DNA from: a bacterium
GTDB lineage: Bacteria > Cyanobacteriota > Vampirovibrionia > Gastranaerophilales > Gastranaerophilaceae
DNA: 5,778 nt
Assembly: GCA_017444705.1 (NCBI GenBank)
Contig: JAFSWA010000066.1
Span: 1 to 5,778 of the forward strand
Reading direction: 5' to 3'
The position numbers and the translations under genes were made by a program. The notes beneath the pieces were generated by a model. The model had not been told where the DNA came from and ran no database searches. It saw only the letters and a list, made by a program, of their open reading frames with translations. Positions 1 to 5,778 of the stretch are shown here, in pieces (the stretch's first letter is position 1; every line of letters starts with the position of its first letter).

Positions 1-249
1 GGCGGAATTTAAGTTATTCAGCAGAGATTTTAAAGTTTTTGTCACTTGTTTTTGAGTTGAAGTGTCACCTTTATTTTTATCGGAAATCTTAATAGTTCCG
101 TTATAAAAATCATTTTCATCATATTTGTCATCAACAGTGGTTGTTTTTGTTGTTGTTTTGCTTGTTTTTGAATTGTTGTCGTAAGTTTTTAAAAAAGTGC
201 TTTTTTGAGCTGTTTTAATCAATGCTGATAAATCTTTTGCATAAGTCAT
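1..249 (-). CDS. Unrecognised Thr/Lys/Asn-rich protein, N-terminal fragment (runs off left edge)
   Basis: An open frame of 83 codons without a stop runs from an ATG at 249 to the window edge, so the C-terminus is missing. A GAGGG ribosome-binding site at 262-258 lies 8 bases before this ATG. A second in-frame ATG at 264 (five codons upstream, just after an in-frame TAG at 270-268) has no such site, so 249 is preferred. The protein starts MTYAKDLSALIK, a short amphipathic stretch with no signal peptide. Residues 25-48 are low complexity, rich in Thr, Lys, Asn and Asp, with a TTTKTTT run at 32-38 that looks like a flexible linker. A more ordered segment follows at about 49-58, then a Lys/Leu-rich possible helix at 66-81. 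I recognise no family or motif. It is transcribed away from the flavoprotein gene. That it is a real gene rests on the clean frame, the ribosome-binding site and its position. Confidence 0.6.
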   Translation of the reverse strand, partial: MTYAKDLSALIKTAQKSTFLKTYDNNSKTSKTTTKTTTVDDKYDENDFYNGTIKISDKNKGDTSTQKQVTKTLKSLLNNLNSA

Positions 250-327
250 TTTTTCTACCCTCATTTTCTAAATTACTTTTTATGTATCGGCACTATTTTT
301 AAAAACTTTAATAAAAATCTTTAAAAG

Positions 328-347
328 TTTACAAAATTTTACAAAAT
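328..347. repeat. Perfect tandem repeat, two copies of a 10-bp unit
   Basis: The unit TTTACAAAAT occurs at 328-337 and again at 338-347 with no spacer, in the 151-bp region between two divergent genes. The 10-bp period is close to one helical turn, so both copies would face the same side of the DNA, as in direct-repeat operators. Each copy also contains TTTACA, a fair -35 hexamer. The first copy is followed 17 bp later by AATAAA (351-356), a poor -10 that lacks the conserved final T. In such AT-rich DNA a chance duplication is possible. The rest of 250-400 shows no terminator or RNA structure. Confidence 0.5.
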
Positions 348-400
348 AAAAATAAACCCTTTGTTTGAGCTAAAATTAAAATGATGATAAGGAGAGTTGA

Positions 401-1780
401 ATGTATAATGTTGCAATAGTCGGAGCAGGACCCGCAGGTATATTTACGGCTTTGGAAATAATGAAATTAAGACCGCAATGGAAAGTTGTTTTGGTAGAAA
501 AAGGTCCGAAAATAGAAAAAAGAAAATGTCTTTTAAGAGAGGGTTATGAAAAATGTCCGGGTTGTAAAAAATGCGGACTTCTTTGCGGTTGGGGCGGTGC
601 AGGTGCATTTTCCGACGGAAAGTTAACTCTTACTCCTGATGTTGGCGGACACCTTGTTGATTACATGCCAAGAAAAAAGGTTGAAGATTTGATTGCCTAT
701 ACAGATTCTGTTTATCTTGATTTTGGTGCAACAGATGAAGTCTTTGGCTTAAATCGTGAAGCTTTTGCCGATTTGGAGCGTCAGGCAACATTAGCGGAAT
801 TAAAACTTGTTCATTCTCCTGTAAGACATCTCGGAACAGAACGCAGTTTGGGTGTTTTAAAGAGCATGCAGGATTACCTTGATAAAAAAATTACTATTCT
901 AAATGATGTTTCGGCTACAAGTTTAATTGTTGAAAATGAACAAGTAAAAGGATTTTTAACAAGTGATAATCAACAAATAAGGGCAGAATATGTTGTAATT
1001 GCCCCCGGTCGTGAGGGTGCTGATTGGTTAACAAAAGAATTTGACAAAAATAAAATCGGTATGGTTTCAAATGCGGTTGATGTCGGTGTAAGAGTTGAAC
1101 TTCCGGCTCCCGTTTTTGAACCTATAACAGAAAAATTATACGAATCAAAATTAATTTATCATTCACCGTCATTTGGAGATGAAGTGAGAACTTTCTGTAT
1201 GAATCCGTATGGTGAGGTCGTTGCGGAAAATTATAACGGAATTGCGACCGTAAACGGACATTCTTACGGTGAAGCGGATAAACGCACACGTAACACAAAC
1301 TTTGCACTTTTAGTAAGTGAAAAATTTACGGAACCTTTTAAAGAACCGATAGCTTACGGGCAGCATATTGCAAGACTAGCGAATATGCTTGCGGGCGGGA
1401 TTTTGGTTCAACGTTTCGGTGATTTGTTAGACGGTCGCCGTTCTACTCCCGAAAGAATTAAGGCAAGCACTCTTGTTCCGACACTTGGTTGTGCAACTCC
1501 GGGTGATTTGAGTCTTGTTCTGCCGTATCGTCAGATGACTTCCATAATTGAAATGCTTTATGCACTTGATAAAATTGCTCCCGGAACGGCTTCAAGATAT
1601 ACGCTTTTATATGGAGTTGAAGTTAAATTTTATTCCGCAAGAGTAAAATTGACAAACGACCTTGAAACAGAGGGGGTTAAAAACCTCTATACAATCGGTG
1701 ACGGTGCGGGCGTAACAAGAGGATTAATTCAGGCATCAGCATCCGGTGTTCACGTTGCAAGAATTATCTGCGGGAAGTAA
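401..1780 (+). CDS. FAD-dependent dehydrogenase, COG2509-type NAD(P)/FAD oxidoreductase
   Basis: A complete 459-residue flavoprotein with ATG at 401, preceded by AAGGAGA (389-395) at good spacing. The N-terminus is a Rossmann dinucleotide-binding fold: GAGPAG at 8-13 and an acidic strand end at E33 (VLVEKG), which would bind the FAD ribose. The stretch GWGGAGAFSDGK at 63-74 is the family signature as I know it. The C-terminus has TIGDGAG (431-437) followed by TRGLIQASASG, the second FAD-contacting segment. No signal peptide or membrane segment is seen, so it should be cytosolic. Length and architecture fit the 'uncharacterised FAD-dependent dehydrogenase' group COG2509. The substrate of this group is, to my knowledge, not established. 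The unusual part is four cysteines at 52, 55, 58 and 62, in ferredoxin-like spacing directly before the signature, with C43 nearby. The gene stands alone: divergent from its left neighbour and convergent with the right one, 13 bp away. Confidence 0.9.
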   Translation: MYNVAIVGAGPAGIFTALEIMKLRPQWKVVLVEKGPKIEKRKCLLREGYEKCPGCKKCGLLCGWGGAGAFSDGKLTLTPDVGGHLVDYMPRKKVEDLIAYTDSVYLDFGATDEVFGLNREAFADLERQATLAELKLVHSPVRHLGTERSLGVLKSMQDYLDKKITILNDVSATSLIVENEQVKGFLTSDNQQIRAEYVVIAPGREGADWLTKEFDKNKIGMVSNAVDVGVRVELPAPVFEPITEKLYESKLIYHSPSFGDEVRTFCMNPYGEVVAENYNGIATVNGHSYGEADKRTRNTNFALLVSEKFTEPFKEPIAYGQHIARLANMLAGGILVQRFGDLLDGRRSTPERIKASTLVPTLGCATPGDLSLVLPYRQMTSIIEMLYALDKIAPGTASRYTLLYGVEVKFYSARVKLTNDLETEGVKNLYTIGDGAGVTRGLIQASASGVHVARIICGK

Positions 1781-1793
1781 CAAAGTCTTATCA

Positions 1794-2603
1794 TTATTTT
1801 AAATATGAATAATTGGTTCTGTACACAAAACCCATTTCATTTGCATATTTTTTCCAAAACGCATGAACATCACGACAGACATCTTCTGTTATTGTCCTTG
1901 TTTCAGCTTTAAATTGTTCTCTGCCTTTTTTGGTTAACAAAGAAAACAGTTTTTTAATACAAAACCATCTGCCTTTTTCTTTTATTAATCTGCGGGCATA
2001 TCTGCGAGACATAAATCTGTCATACAAATTTTCGTAATGTTTTATTTGTTTTTTTGTTAATGGTTTAAAATCAATTTTCTTTCTCAAGAAAGAAAATTGC
2101 CCCTGTTCATTAAAAGCATATATAACTTTTCCTCTGTCTGCTATTGAAATTGCATCTGAAAAACTTACAGGAGTGGTAATTGTTTGACCATTCTTCAAAA
2201 TTTGCGTAGGATGACCATGAATAATAATTGCATTTTTAGGGGTGTTTAAACTTGCCTTAAAGCCTTCATATACACTTTTACCGTCCCCTTTATATTCCCC
2301 TAAAACTTTTTTTGTTTTAGGGTCAATAATTACCAAATGTTCATAGGGGTTTTTCCCCTTTAATGCATCTGTAACACGGGCTCTTGAATATCTTAAAAGT
2401 TCTCTTAATGAATTAAATTGTTTTTTGGCAGGTTCTACATAATTTTCTGATTGAAATAAATCTTTTTTTAAAATTGAAATGGCAGAAGTCTTAACAGAAC
2501 CTAAATCACCAATTATTTTCCCGCATGCTTGGGAATGAGAAATAGCAGATGTTATTTTGCTAAAATCTCTTTGAACAATTTTTTTAATTGGAGAAAAATT
2601 CAT
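1794..2603 (-). CDS. Orphan protein with a JAB/JAMM-like (MPN+) metalloprotease signature
   Basis: A complete 269-residue protein ending in TAA at 1796-1794. The start is ATG at 2603, preceded by AGGTGGG at 2614-2608. An in-frame GTG at 2612 would add three residues but lies inside that site. Residues 1-80 are basic and helical, without a signal peptide. The centre (about 84-176) resembles a JAB/JAMM domain. E88 opens a strand (EHLVIID) that is followed by a turn and VLGEYKGDG. A hydrophobic strand then leads to H129-G-H131-P132, and after a loop come S147-F-S-D150. The JAMM pattern is an upstream Glu, HxH, then SxxD. The 41-residue Glu-to-His gap is normal, but the loop between HxH and Ser is about eight residues longer than the classical seven. 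The tail (178-269) is strongly basic and helical. If active it would be a zinc-dependent isopeptidase or peptidase, but the substrate is unknown. It is not RadC (no HNHPSG, wrong flanks). The fold assignment is inference from the motif. No partner gene is adjacent. Confidence 0.72.
   Translation of the reverse strand: MNFSPIKKIVQRDFSKITSAISHSQACGKIIGDLGSVKTSAISILKKDLFQSENYVEPAKKQFNSLRELLRYSRARVTDALKGKNPYEHLVIIDPKTKKVLGEYKGDGKSVYEGFKASLNTPKNAIIIHGHPTQILKNGQTITTPVSFSDAISIADRGKVIYAFNEQGQFSFLRKKIDFKPLTKKQIKHYENLYDRFMSRRYARRLIKEKGRWFCIKKLFSLLTKKGREQFKAETRTITEDVCRDVHAFWKKYANEMGFVYRTNYSYLK
2072..2099. repeat. Perfect 12-bp inverted repeat with 4-nt loop inside a CDS
   Basis: The arms are CAATTTTCTTTC (2072-2083) and GAAAGAAAATTG (2088-2099), fully complementary around a 4-base loop (2084-2087). 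It lies within the JAMM-like gene and encodes about residues 169-177, the end of the predicted catalytic domain. In the mRNA it could form a 12-bp, mostly A-U stem. On the minus strand it is followed by only a short T run, so it is not a convincing terminator. Confidence 0.6.
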
Positions 2604-2607
2604 TAAA

Positions 2608-2614
2608 CCCACCT
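2608..2614 (-). promoter_or_regulatory. Ribosome-binding site that fixes the start of the JAMM-like gene
   Basis: On the minus strand AGGTGGG (2614 to 2608) is a one-mismatch Shine-Dalgarno site, four bases before the ATG at 2603. The alternative GTG start at 2612-2610 is part of this site and has no separate one upstream, which supports the ATG and a 269-residue product. Confidence 0.7.
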
Positions 2615-2710
2615 ATACTTTATATCTAATATAAATTTTTAAATTTTCATATATTGCATTAATTAAAAAAAATTTAACAAAATTTAATATTTTTCATTTA
2701 AACTTTAAAG

Positions 2711-2730
2711 ATATTATTTTAAAATAATAT
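2711..2730. repeat. Perfect 20-bp palindrome upstream of the thrS promoter
   Basis: ATATTATTTTAAAATAATAT is exactly self-complementary (two 10-base arms, no loop) and ends 11 bp before the predicted -35 of thrS. It lies between two divergent genes, so it could be an operator for a dimeric regulator, an UP-like activating AT tract, or chance in a very AT-rich spacer. It contains no G or C, so as a hairpin it would be weak, and no T run or gene end makes it a terminator. Confidence 0.5.
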
Positions 2731-2741
2731 TTTGATTATTA

Positions 2742-2770
2742 TTGAAAATTTCGCTTTGTAGTGATAAACT
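2742..2770 (+). promoter_or_regulatory. Predicted sigma70-type promoter of thrS with extended -10
   Basis: TTGAAA (2742-2747) and TAAACT (2765-2770) are separated by exactly 17 bp, and TG at 2762-2763 supplies an extended -10. Transcription would start near 2777, giving a leader of about 28 nt that contains only the ribosome-binding site AAAAGGA (2792-2798). That leaves no room for a T-box or other leader riboswitch if this is the only promoter. Confidence 0.55.
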
Positions 2771-2804
2771 TTAAGAATGAGAGATTATTATAAAAGGATT
2801 TATT

Positions 2805-4589
2805 ATGGAAAAAGATAATTCAACAATACATATTTTAAGACATTCGACTTCACACATTATGGCTCAGGCGGTGCAAAATCTGTTTCCTCAGGCAAAATTG
2901 GCAATAGGTCCTGCTATTGATAACGGATTTTACTATGATTTTGATTTAGAGGGTCATTCTTTTACGGAAGAAGATTTAGTCAAAATTGAAGAAGAAATGA
3001 AAAAAATTATAAAAGAAAATCTCACCTTTGAAAGATATGAAATACCTGATGTTCAAAAGCAAATAGATGAATTTAAGGCTCAGGGTGAAATTTATAAAGC
3101 GGAATTGTTGGAAGAACATAAGAATGACAACCCGACACTTTATTTAACAAAAGATAAAGACGGAAATGTTTTATTCAACGACCTTTGTGCGGGACCGCAT
3201 TTACCTTCGACAAGTTACATAAAAGGTAACGCAATTAAATTGTTAAAAGTGGCAGGTGCGTATTGGAGAGGGAATGCAAAAAATAAAATGCTCCAAAGAA
3301 TTTATGCGACTGCATTTTGGACAAAAGAAGATTTGGCAGAATATTTGACAATGATAGAAGAAGCCGAAAAACGTGACCACAGAAAACTCGGCACTCAGTT
3401 GGATTTGTTCTCTGTCAGAGAAGAAATCGGTGCGGGGCTTGTTCTTTGGCATCCGAATCTCTATACGGTAAGAGAAGAAATTGAAAATTATTGGAGAGAA
3501 GAACACAGAAAAAGAGGGTATGTAATCGTTCAGACTCCGCAGTTGGCAAAATCAAAATTGTGGGAGATTTCAGGACACATTGACCACTACAAAGAAAATA
3601 TGTTCTTTATCCAAAAAGAAGAAGATGATGACGACCAATATATTGTAAAACCTATGAATTGCCCGTTCCATATATTGATTTATCAGGCAAACAGACATTC
3701 ATATCGTTCGCTGCCTTTAAGAATGGCGGAATTGGGAACTGTTTACAGAAAAGAAAAATCAGGTGCTTTGGCAGGGTTAACAAGGGTTCAGGGCTTTACT
3801 CAGGATGATGCTCACATTTTCTGTACTCCGGAGCAATTAGTGGATGAAATTAATGCCATTATTGATTTTGTAGCTGACACAATGAAAATATTCAATATGA
3901 ATTTTGAAGTTGAACTCTCAACCCGCCCCGAAAGTTATGTCGGTGATTTAAAAAATTGGGAACTTGCGGAAGCAGGGCTTAAAGAAGCTATGGATAAGCG
4001 AGGAATGGCTTATGAAATCAACGAGGGCGACGGAGCTTTCTACGGCCCGAAAATAGATTTTAAAGTAAAAGATGCAATAGGAAGAACTTGGCAATGTGCT
4101 ACAATTCAGTTGGATTTTAATTTACCTGAAAGATTTGATATAAAATATCAGGATAAAGACGGTCAATTAAAAACTCCTGTTATGCTTCACAGGGTAATTT
4201 TCGGTTCAATGGAAAGATTTCACGGAATTTTGATAGAACATTATGCGGGAGCTTTTCCGACATGGCTTGCTCCTGAACAGGTTAGAGTCGTTCCGATTGC
4301 AGACAGGCATGCTGATTATGCAAAAAAGGTTTATGATTTATTCATAAATAAAGGTATAAGAGTAACTCTTGATGACCGCTCCGAATCAATGAACTATAAA
4401 ATCAGAGAAGCTTTGCAAGATAAAAAAGTGCCTTATGTTCTTGTTATGGGTGACAGAGAAATTGAACAGGGCAAAGTTGCTGTCAGAGCAAGAGCAAGAG
4501 GTCCAATAGGCGAAACTACTCCCGAACATTTTGCTGAATTGATTGAAAAAGAAATTAAAGCGAAAACTCAAAATATTTTGGAATTATAG
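2805..4589 (+). CDS. thrS: Threonyl-tRNA synthetase lacking the TGS domain
   Basis: It charges tRNA-Thr with threonine using ATP in the cytosol. The 594 residues compare with about 640 in E. coli. The difference is the missing N-terminal TGS domain: the protein begins almost directly at the editing domain. An in-frame TGA at 2778-2780 and the ribosome-binding site AAAAGGA (2792-2798) show that the short start is real. The editing site is intact, with H13-xxx-H17 and C128-xxx-H132, expected to clear Ser-tRNA-Thr. In the class II core, motif 2 is around YRKEKSGALAGLTR (R315), and motif 3 is GSMERFHG (R471). The zinc and threonine ligands are C286 (MNCP), H337 (DDAH) and H462 (LHR), with spacing nearly the same as in E. 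coli. The anticodon-binding domain spans about 492-594 (VRVVPIAD onward). The protein looks fully functional. It has its own likely promoter and may be co-transcribed with the next gene, 47 bp downstream. Confidence 0.98.
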   Translation: MEKDNSTIHILRHSTSHIMAQAVQNLFPQAKLAIGPAIDNGFYYDFDLEGHSFTEEDLVKIEEEMKKIIKENLTFERYEIPDVQKQIDEFKAQGEIYKAELLEEHKNDNPTLYLTKDKDGNVLFNDLCAGPHLPSTSYIKGNAIKLLKVAGAYWRGNAKNKMLQRIYATAFWTKEDLAEYLTMIEEAEKRDHRKLGTQLDLFSVREEIGAGLVLWHPNLYTVREEIENYWREEHRKRGYVIVQTPQLAKSKLWEISGHIDHYKENMFFIQKEEDDDDQYIVKPMNCPFHILIYQANRHSYRSLPLRMAELGTVYRKEKSGALAGLTRVQGFTQDDAHIFCTPEQLVDEINAIIDFVADTMKIFNMNFEVELSTRPESYVGDLKNWELAEAGLKEAMDKRGMAYEINEGDGAFYGPKIDFKVKDAIGRTWQCATIQLDFNLPERFDIKYQDKDGQLKTPVMLHRVIFGSMERFHGILIEHYAGAFPTWLAPEQVRVVPIADRHADYAKKVYDLFINKGIRVTLDDRSESMNYKIREALQDKKVPYVLVMGDREIEQGKVAVRARARGPIGETTPEHFAELIEKEIKAKTQNILEL

Positions 4590-4636
4590 TTGCAATTTAT
4601 AAAAATTAAGTTAAAGTATTATTAAAGGGATAAATA

Positions 4637-5778
4637 ATGAAGAAAATAGTTACATATTTTATACTTGTTACGACTTTAACTTTTTTCAATTTGCCTGCAT
4701 TTGCAGTTGAGGATTATAATTCATCAGGTGATATAATAAGAGGTCATGTCGAGGTTACCGACCAAGATGCTCCAAAAGGTGATTATTTTACAGGTGAGCA
4801 GTCCGTAATGGACAAAGGTGACACAATTAATATGTCTGTAACAGATGTAATGAGTGTCGGTTATACTCAGGAAGGCGATGAGTTTTTTGCGGAAGTAACG
4901 GGTGAAGTTTCCGGTAAAAACGGAGTAATTATTCCTGTCGGAACGGTTGCTCACGGGCGTGTAAGACAAATTGCGGGTTCAAAAAGATTAGGGCGTGACG
5001 GCTGGATAGAGTTGAAGTTTGACAGCCTTATTATGCCTGACGGGAGAGAAATCCCTATTGATGCACAGATGACAACAAAAAATAATGTGGTTAAAGGTAC
5101 GGCAATAAAGGTTGCACAGGGAACAGGTTATACTCTTATGGGTGGTATGGTCGGCGGACTTATGGCTCTTAATATTTTAGGATTAGAGGCTGCAATAGCA
5201 AGTAACGGCTATACGCTTGCCGGTGGTGCCGCTATCGGTGGTGCTGTCGGGTTGGGAGTTGCTCTTTACAGAAAAGGAAAAGATGTCTTGCTTTCTCCGG
5301 GGGATGAAATCAAGGTGAAAATTTTACATGACCTTGATTTACCTGTTATTAATGAAGAATATTTAAAACAAGATGAAATTTTTTACGATGGGCTTGACGT
5401 TCAAATAAATGAAGTTTCGGTTGTAAAAGACCCGTTTGGAGAAAAAAATACGATTTCTGTTGACATGGTTATTTATAATTCAAGTCCGAAAAACTTTTCG
5501 ACACTGGATATAAGTCTTGTTAATGAGATGAATAAATCTTTTTATCCATCTGTTTTCGGAGATGCAAAGTTTAAAATTCAGCAGATAAAATCAGGGGAAC
5601 GCTCGCAAGGAAAACTGTTTTTTGCGGTTGATAATCCTTCAAAACCGCATTGGCTTGTCTTTTATGACAGAAGGACTCAAAAACCGTTGACAAAAATTTC
5701 CTTGGACAATGCACTTAGAGCCATTGATAAAGCTAATAAAGAGAAAAAATCAAAGAAAAAAGAAAAAGTAAGTATAAA
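4637..5778 (+). CDS. Secreted/envelope protein with beta domain, glycine-rich membrane hairpin and DUF4352-like domain (C-terminus cut by window)
   Basis: An open frame of 380 codons without a stop starts at ATG 4637, six bases after AAAGGGA (4624-4630), and continues off the right edge. Residues 1-23 are a clear Sec signal peptide: KK, a hydrophobic core, then AFA before VED, a signal peptidase I site. Residues 62-146 are beta-rich, with GVIIPVGTVAHGRV (96-109) and a FDSLIMPDGREIPI segment (128-141). This pattern recalls VirB10/TrbI-like beta domains. Residues 161-211 are glycine-rich and hydrophobic, with two possible membrane helices (about 163-185 and 191-211) forming a hairpin. LLSPGDEIKVKIL (218-230) follows, again like the 'PGT-x-hydrophobic' strand of VirB10-type folds. 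Residues 255-358 resemble a DUF4352-like beta sandwich: VDMVIYN, then IKSGERSQGKLFFAV. The end is Lys-rich. No conjugation or secretion genes are nearby, so a role in a secretion apparatus is not supported. The function is unknown; the location is probably the cell envelope. Confidence 0.8.
   Translation, partial: MKKIVTYFILVTTLTFFNLPAFAVEDYNSSGDIIRGHVEVTDQDAPKGDYFTGEQSVMDKGDTINMSVTDVMSVGYTQEGDEFFAEVTGEVSGKNGVIIPVGTVAHGRVRQIAGSKRLGRDGWIELKFDSLIMPDGREIPIDAQMTTKNNVVKGTAIKVAQGTGYTLMGGMVGGLMALNILGLEAAIASNGYTLAGGAAIGGAVGLGVALYRKGKDVLLSPGDEIKVKILHDLDLPVINEEYLKQDEIFYDGLDVQINEVSVVKDPFGEKNTISVDMVIYNSSPKNFSTLDISLVNEMNKSFYPSVFGDAKFKIQQIKSGERSQGKLFFAVDNPSKPHWLVFYDRRTQKPLTKISLDNALRAIDKANKEKKSKKKEKVSI

Noticed and set aside
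1122..1307. Minus-strand open frame opposite the flavoprotein gene
   Set aside because: It is antisense to a well-supported gene, shows no recognisable motif and has no supported ribosome-binding site.
1669..1691. Small AGAGG/CCTCT inverted repeat near the end of the flavoprotein gene
   Set aside because: It is a 5-bp stem with a 10-base loop inside coding sequence, within chance expectation.
1781..1815. Bidirectional terminator between the convergent flavoprotein and JAMM-like genes
   Set aside because: Only a 6-bp all-AT pairing (1793-1798 with 1808-1813) around a 9-base loop is present, with no GC stem. It is too weak to call.
2610..2612. GTG as start of the JAMM-like gene
   Set aside because: It lies inside the AGGTGGG ribosome-binding site of the ATG at 2603 and has no site of its own.
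2613..2700. Promoter for the JAMM-like gene on the minus strand
   Set aside because: The spacer holds many AT-rich -10-like hexamers, but none is paired with a good -35 at 16-18 bp, so no site can be chosen.
3243..3506. Minus-strand open frame opposite thrS
   Set aside because: It is a Phe/Cys-rich translation of the complement of Glu/Lys-rich thrS codons, typical of a shadow frame. The same applies to 4386-4571.
4590..4617. Possible promoter TTGCAA-16-TAAAGT for the envelope protein gene
   Set aside because: The predicted transcription start (about 4624) would fall on the ribosome-binding site itself, leaving almost no leader, and the -10 matches only 4 of 6 bases. Read-through from thrS is simpler.
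4724..4969. Minus-strand open frame opposite the envelope protein gene
   Set aside because: The plus strand here encodes a protein with signal peptide, ribosome-binding site and domain structure. The antisense frame has none.

Overview
The window is AT-rich DNA (roughly one third G+C by eye) using the standard code, with TAA and TAG stops, TGG for Trp and clear Shine-Dalgarno sites. It suggests a low-GC bacterium. The best lineage hint is a threonyl-tRNA synthetase with no N-terminal TGS domain. As I recall, that architecture is typical of cyanobacterial ThrRS, so the non-photosynthetic gut relatives of Cyanobacteria (Gastranaerophilales / 'Melainabacteria') are a reasonable but unproven guess.

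Layout from left to right. (1) At 1-249, minus strand, is the N-terminal part of an unrecognised Thr/Lys/Asn-rich protein that runs off the left edge. (2) At 250-400 is a divergent intergenic region with a perfect tandem 10-bp repeat. (3) At 401-1780, plus strand, is a complete FAD-dependent dehydrogenase of the COG2509 type, with a ferredoxin-like cysteine cluster. (4) At 1794-2603, minus strand, convergent and only 13 bp away, is a 269-residue orphan protein whose centre carries a JAB/JAMM-like metalloprotease signature. It starts at an ATG rather than at the upstream in-frame GTG, which lies inside the ribosome-binding site. (5) At 2604-2804 is a very AT-rich divergent spacer with a perfect 20-bp palindrome just upstream of a good sigma70-type promoter. 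(6) At 2805-4589, plus strand, is thrS. (7) From 4637 to the right edge, plus strand, is a secreted or envelope protein, incomplete at its C-terminus. It has a Sec signal peptide, a beta-rich domain, a glycine-rich transmembrane hairpin and a DUF4352-like C-terminal domain.

The genes do not form an obvious pathway. thrS and the following envelope gene are close enough (47 bp, no terminator seen) to be co-transcribed. The others stand alone or are divergent or convergent. thrS and the flavoprotein look like housekeeping genes. The JAMM-like gene inserted between them on the opposite strand is the least expected item. I see no RNA genes, CRISPR arrays, insertion sequences or integrase genes. 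Nothing here clearly amounts to a new multi-gene system.
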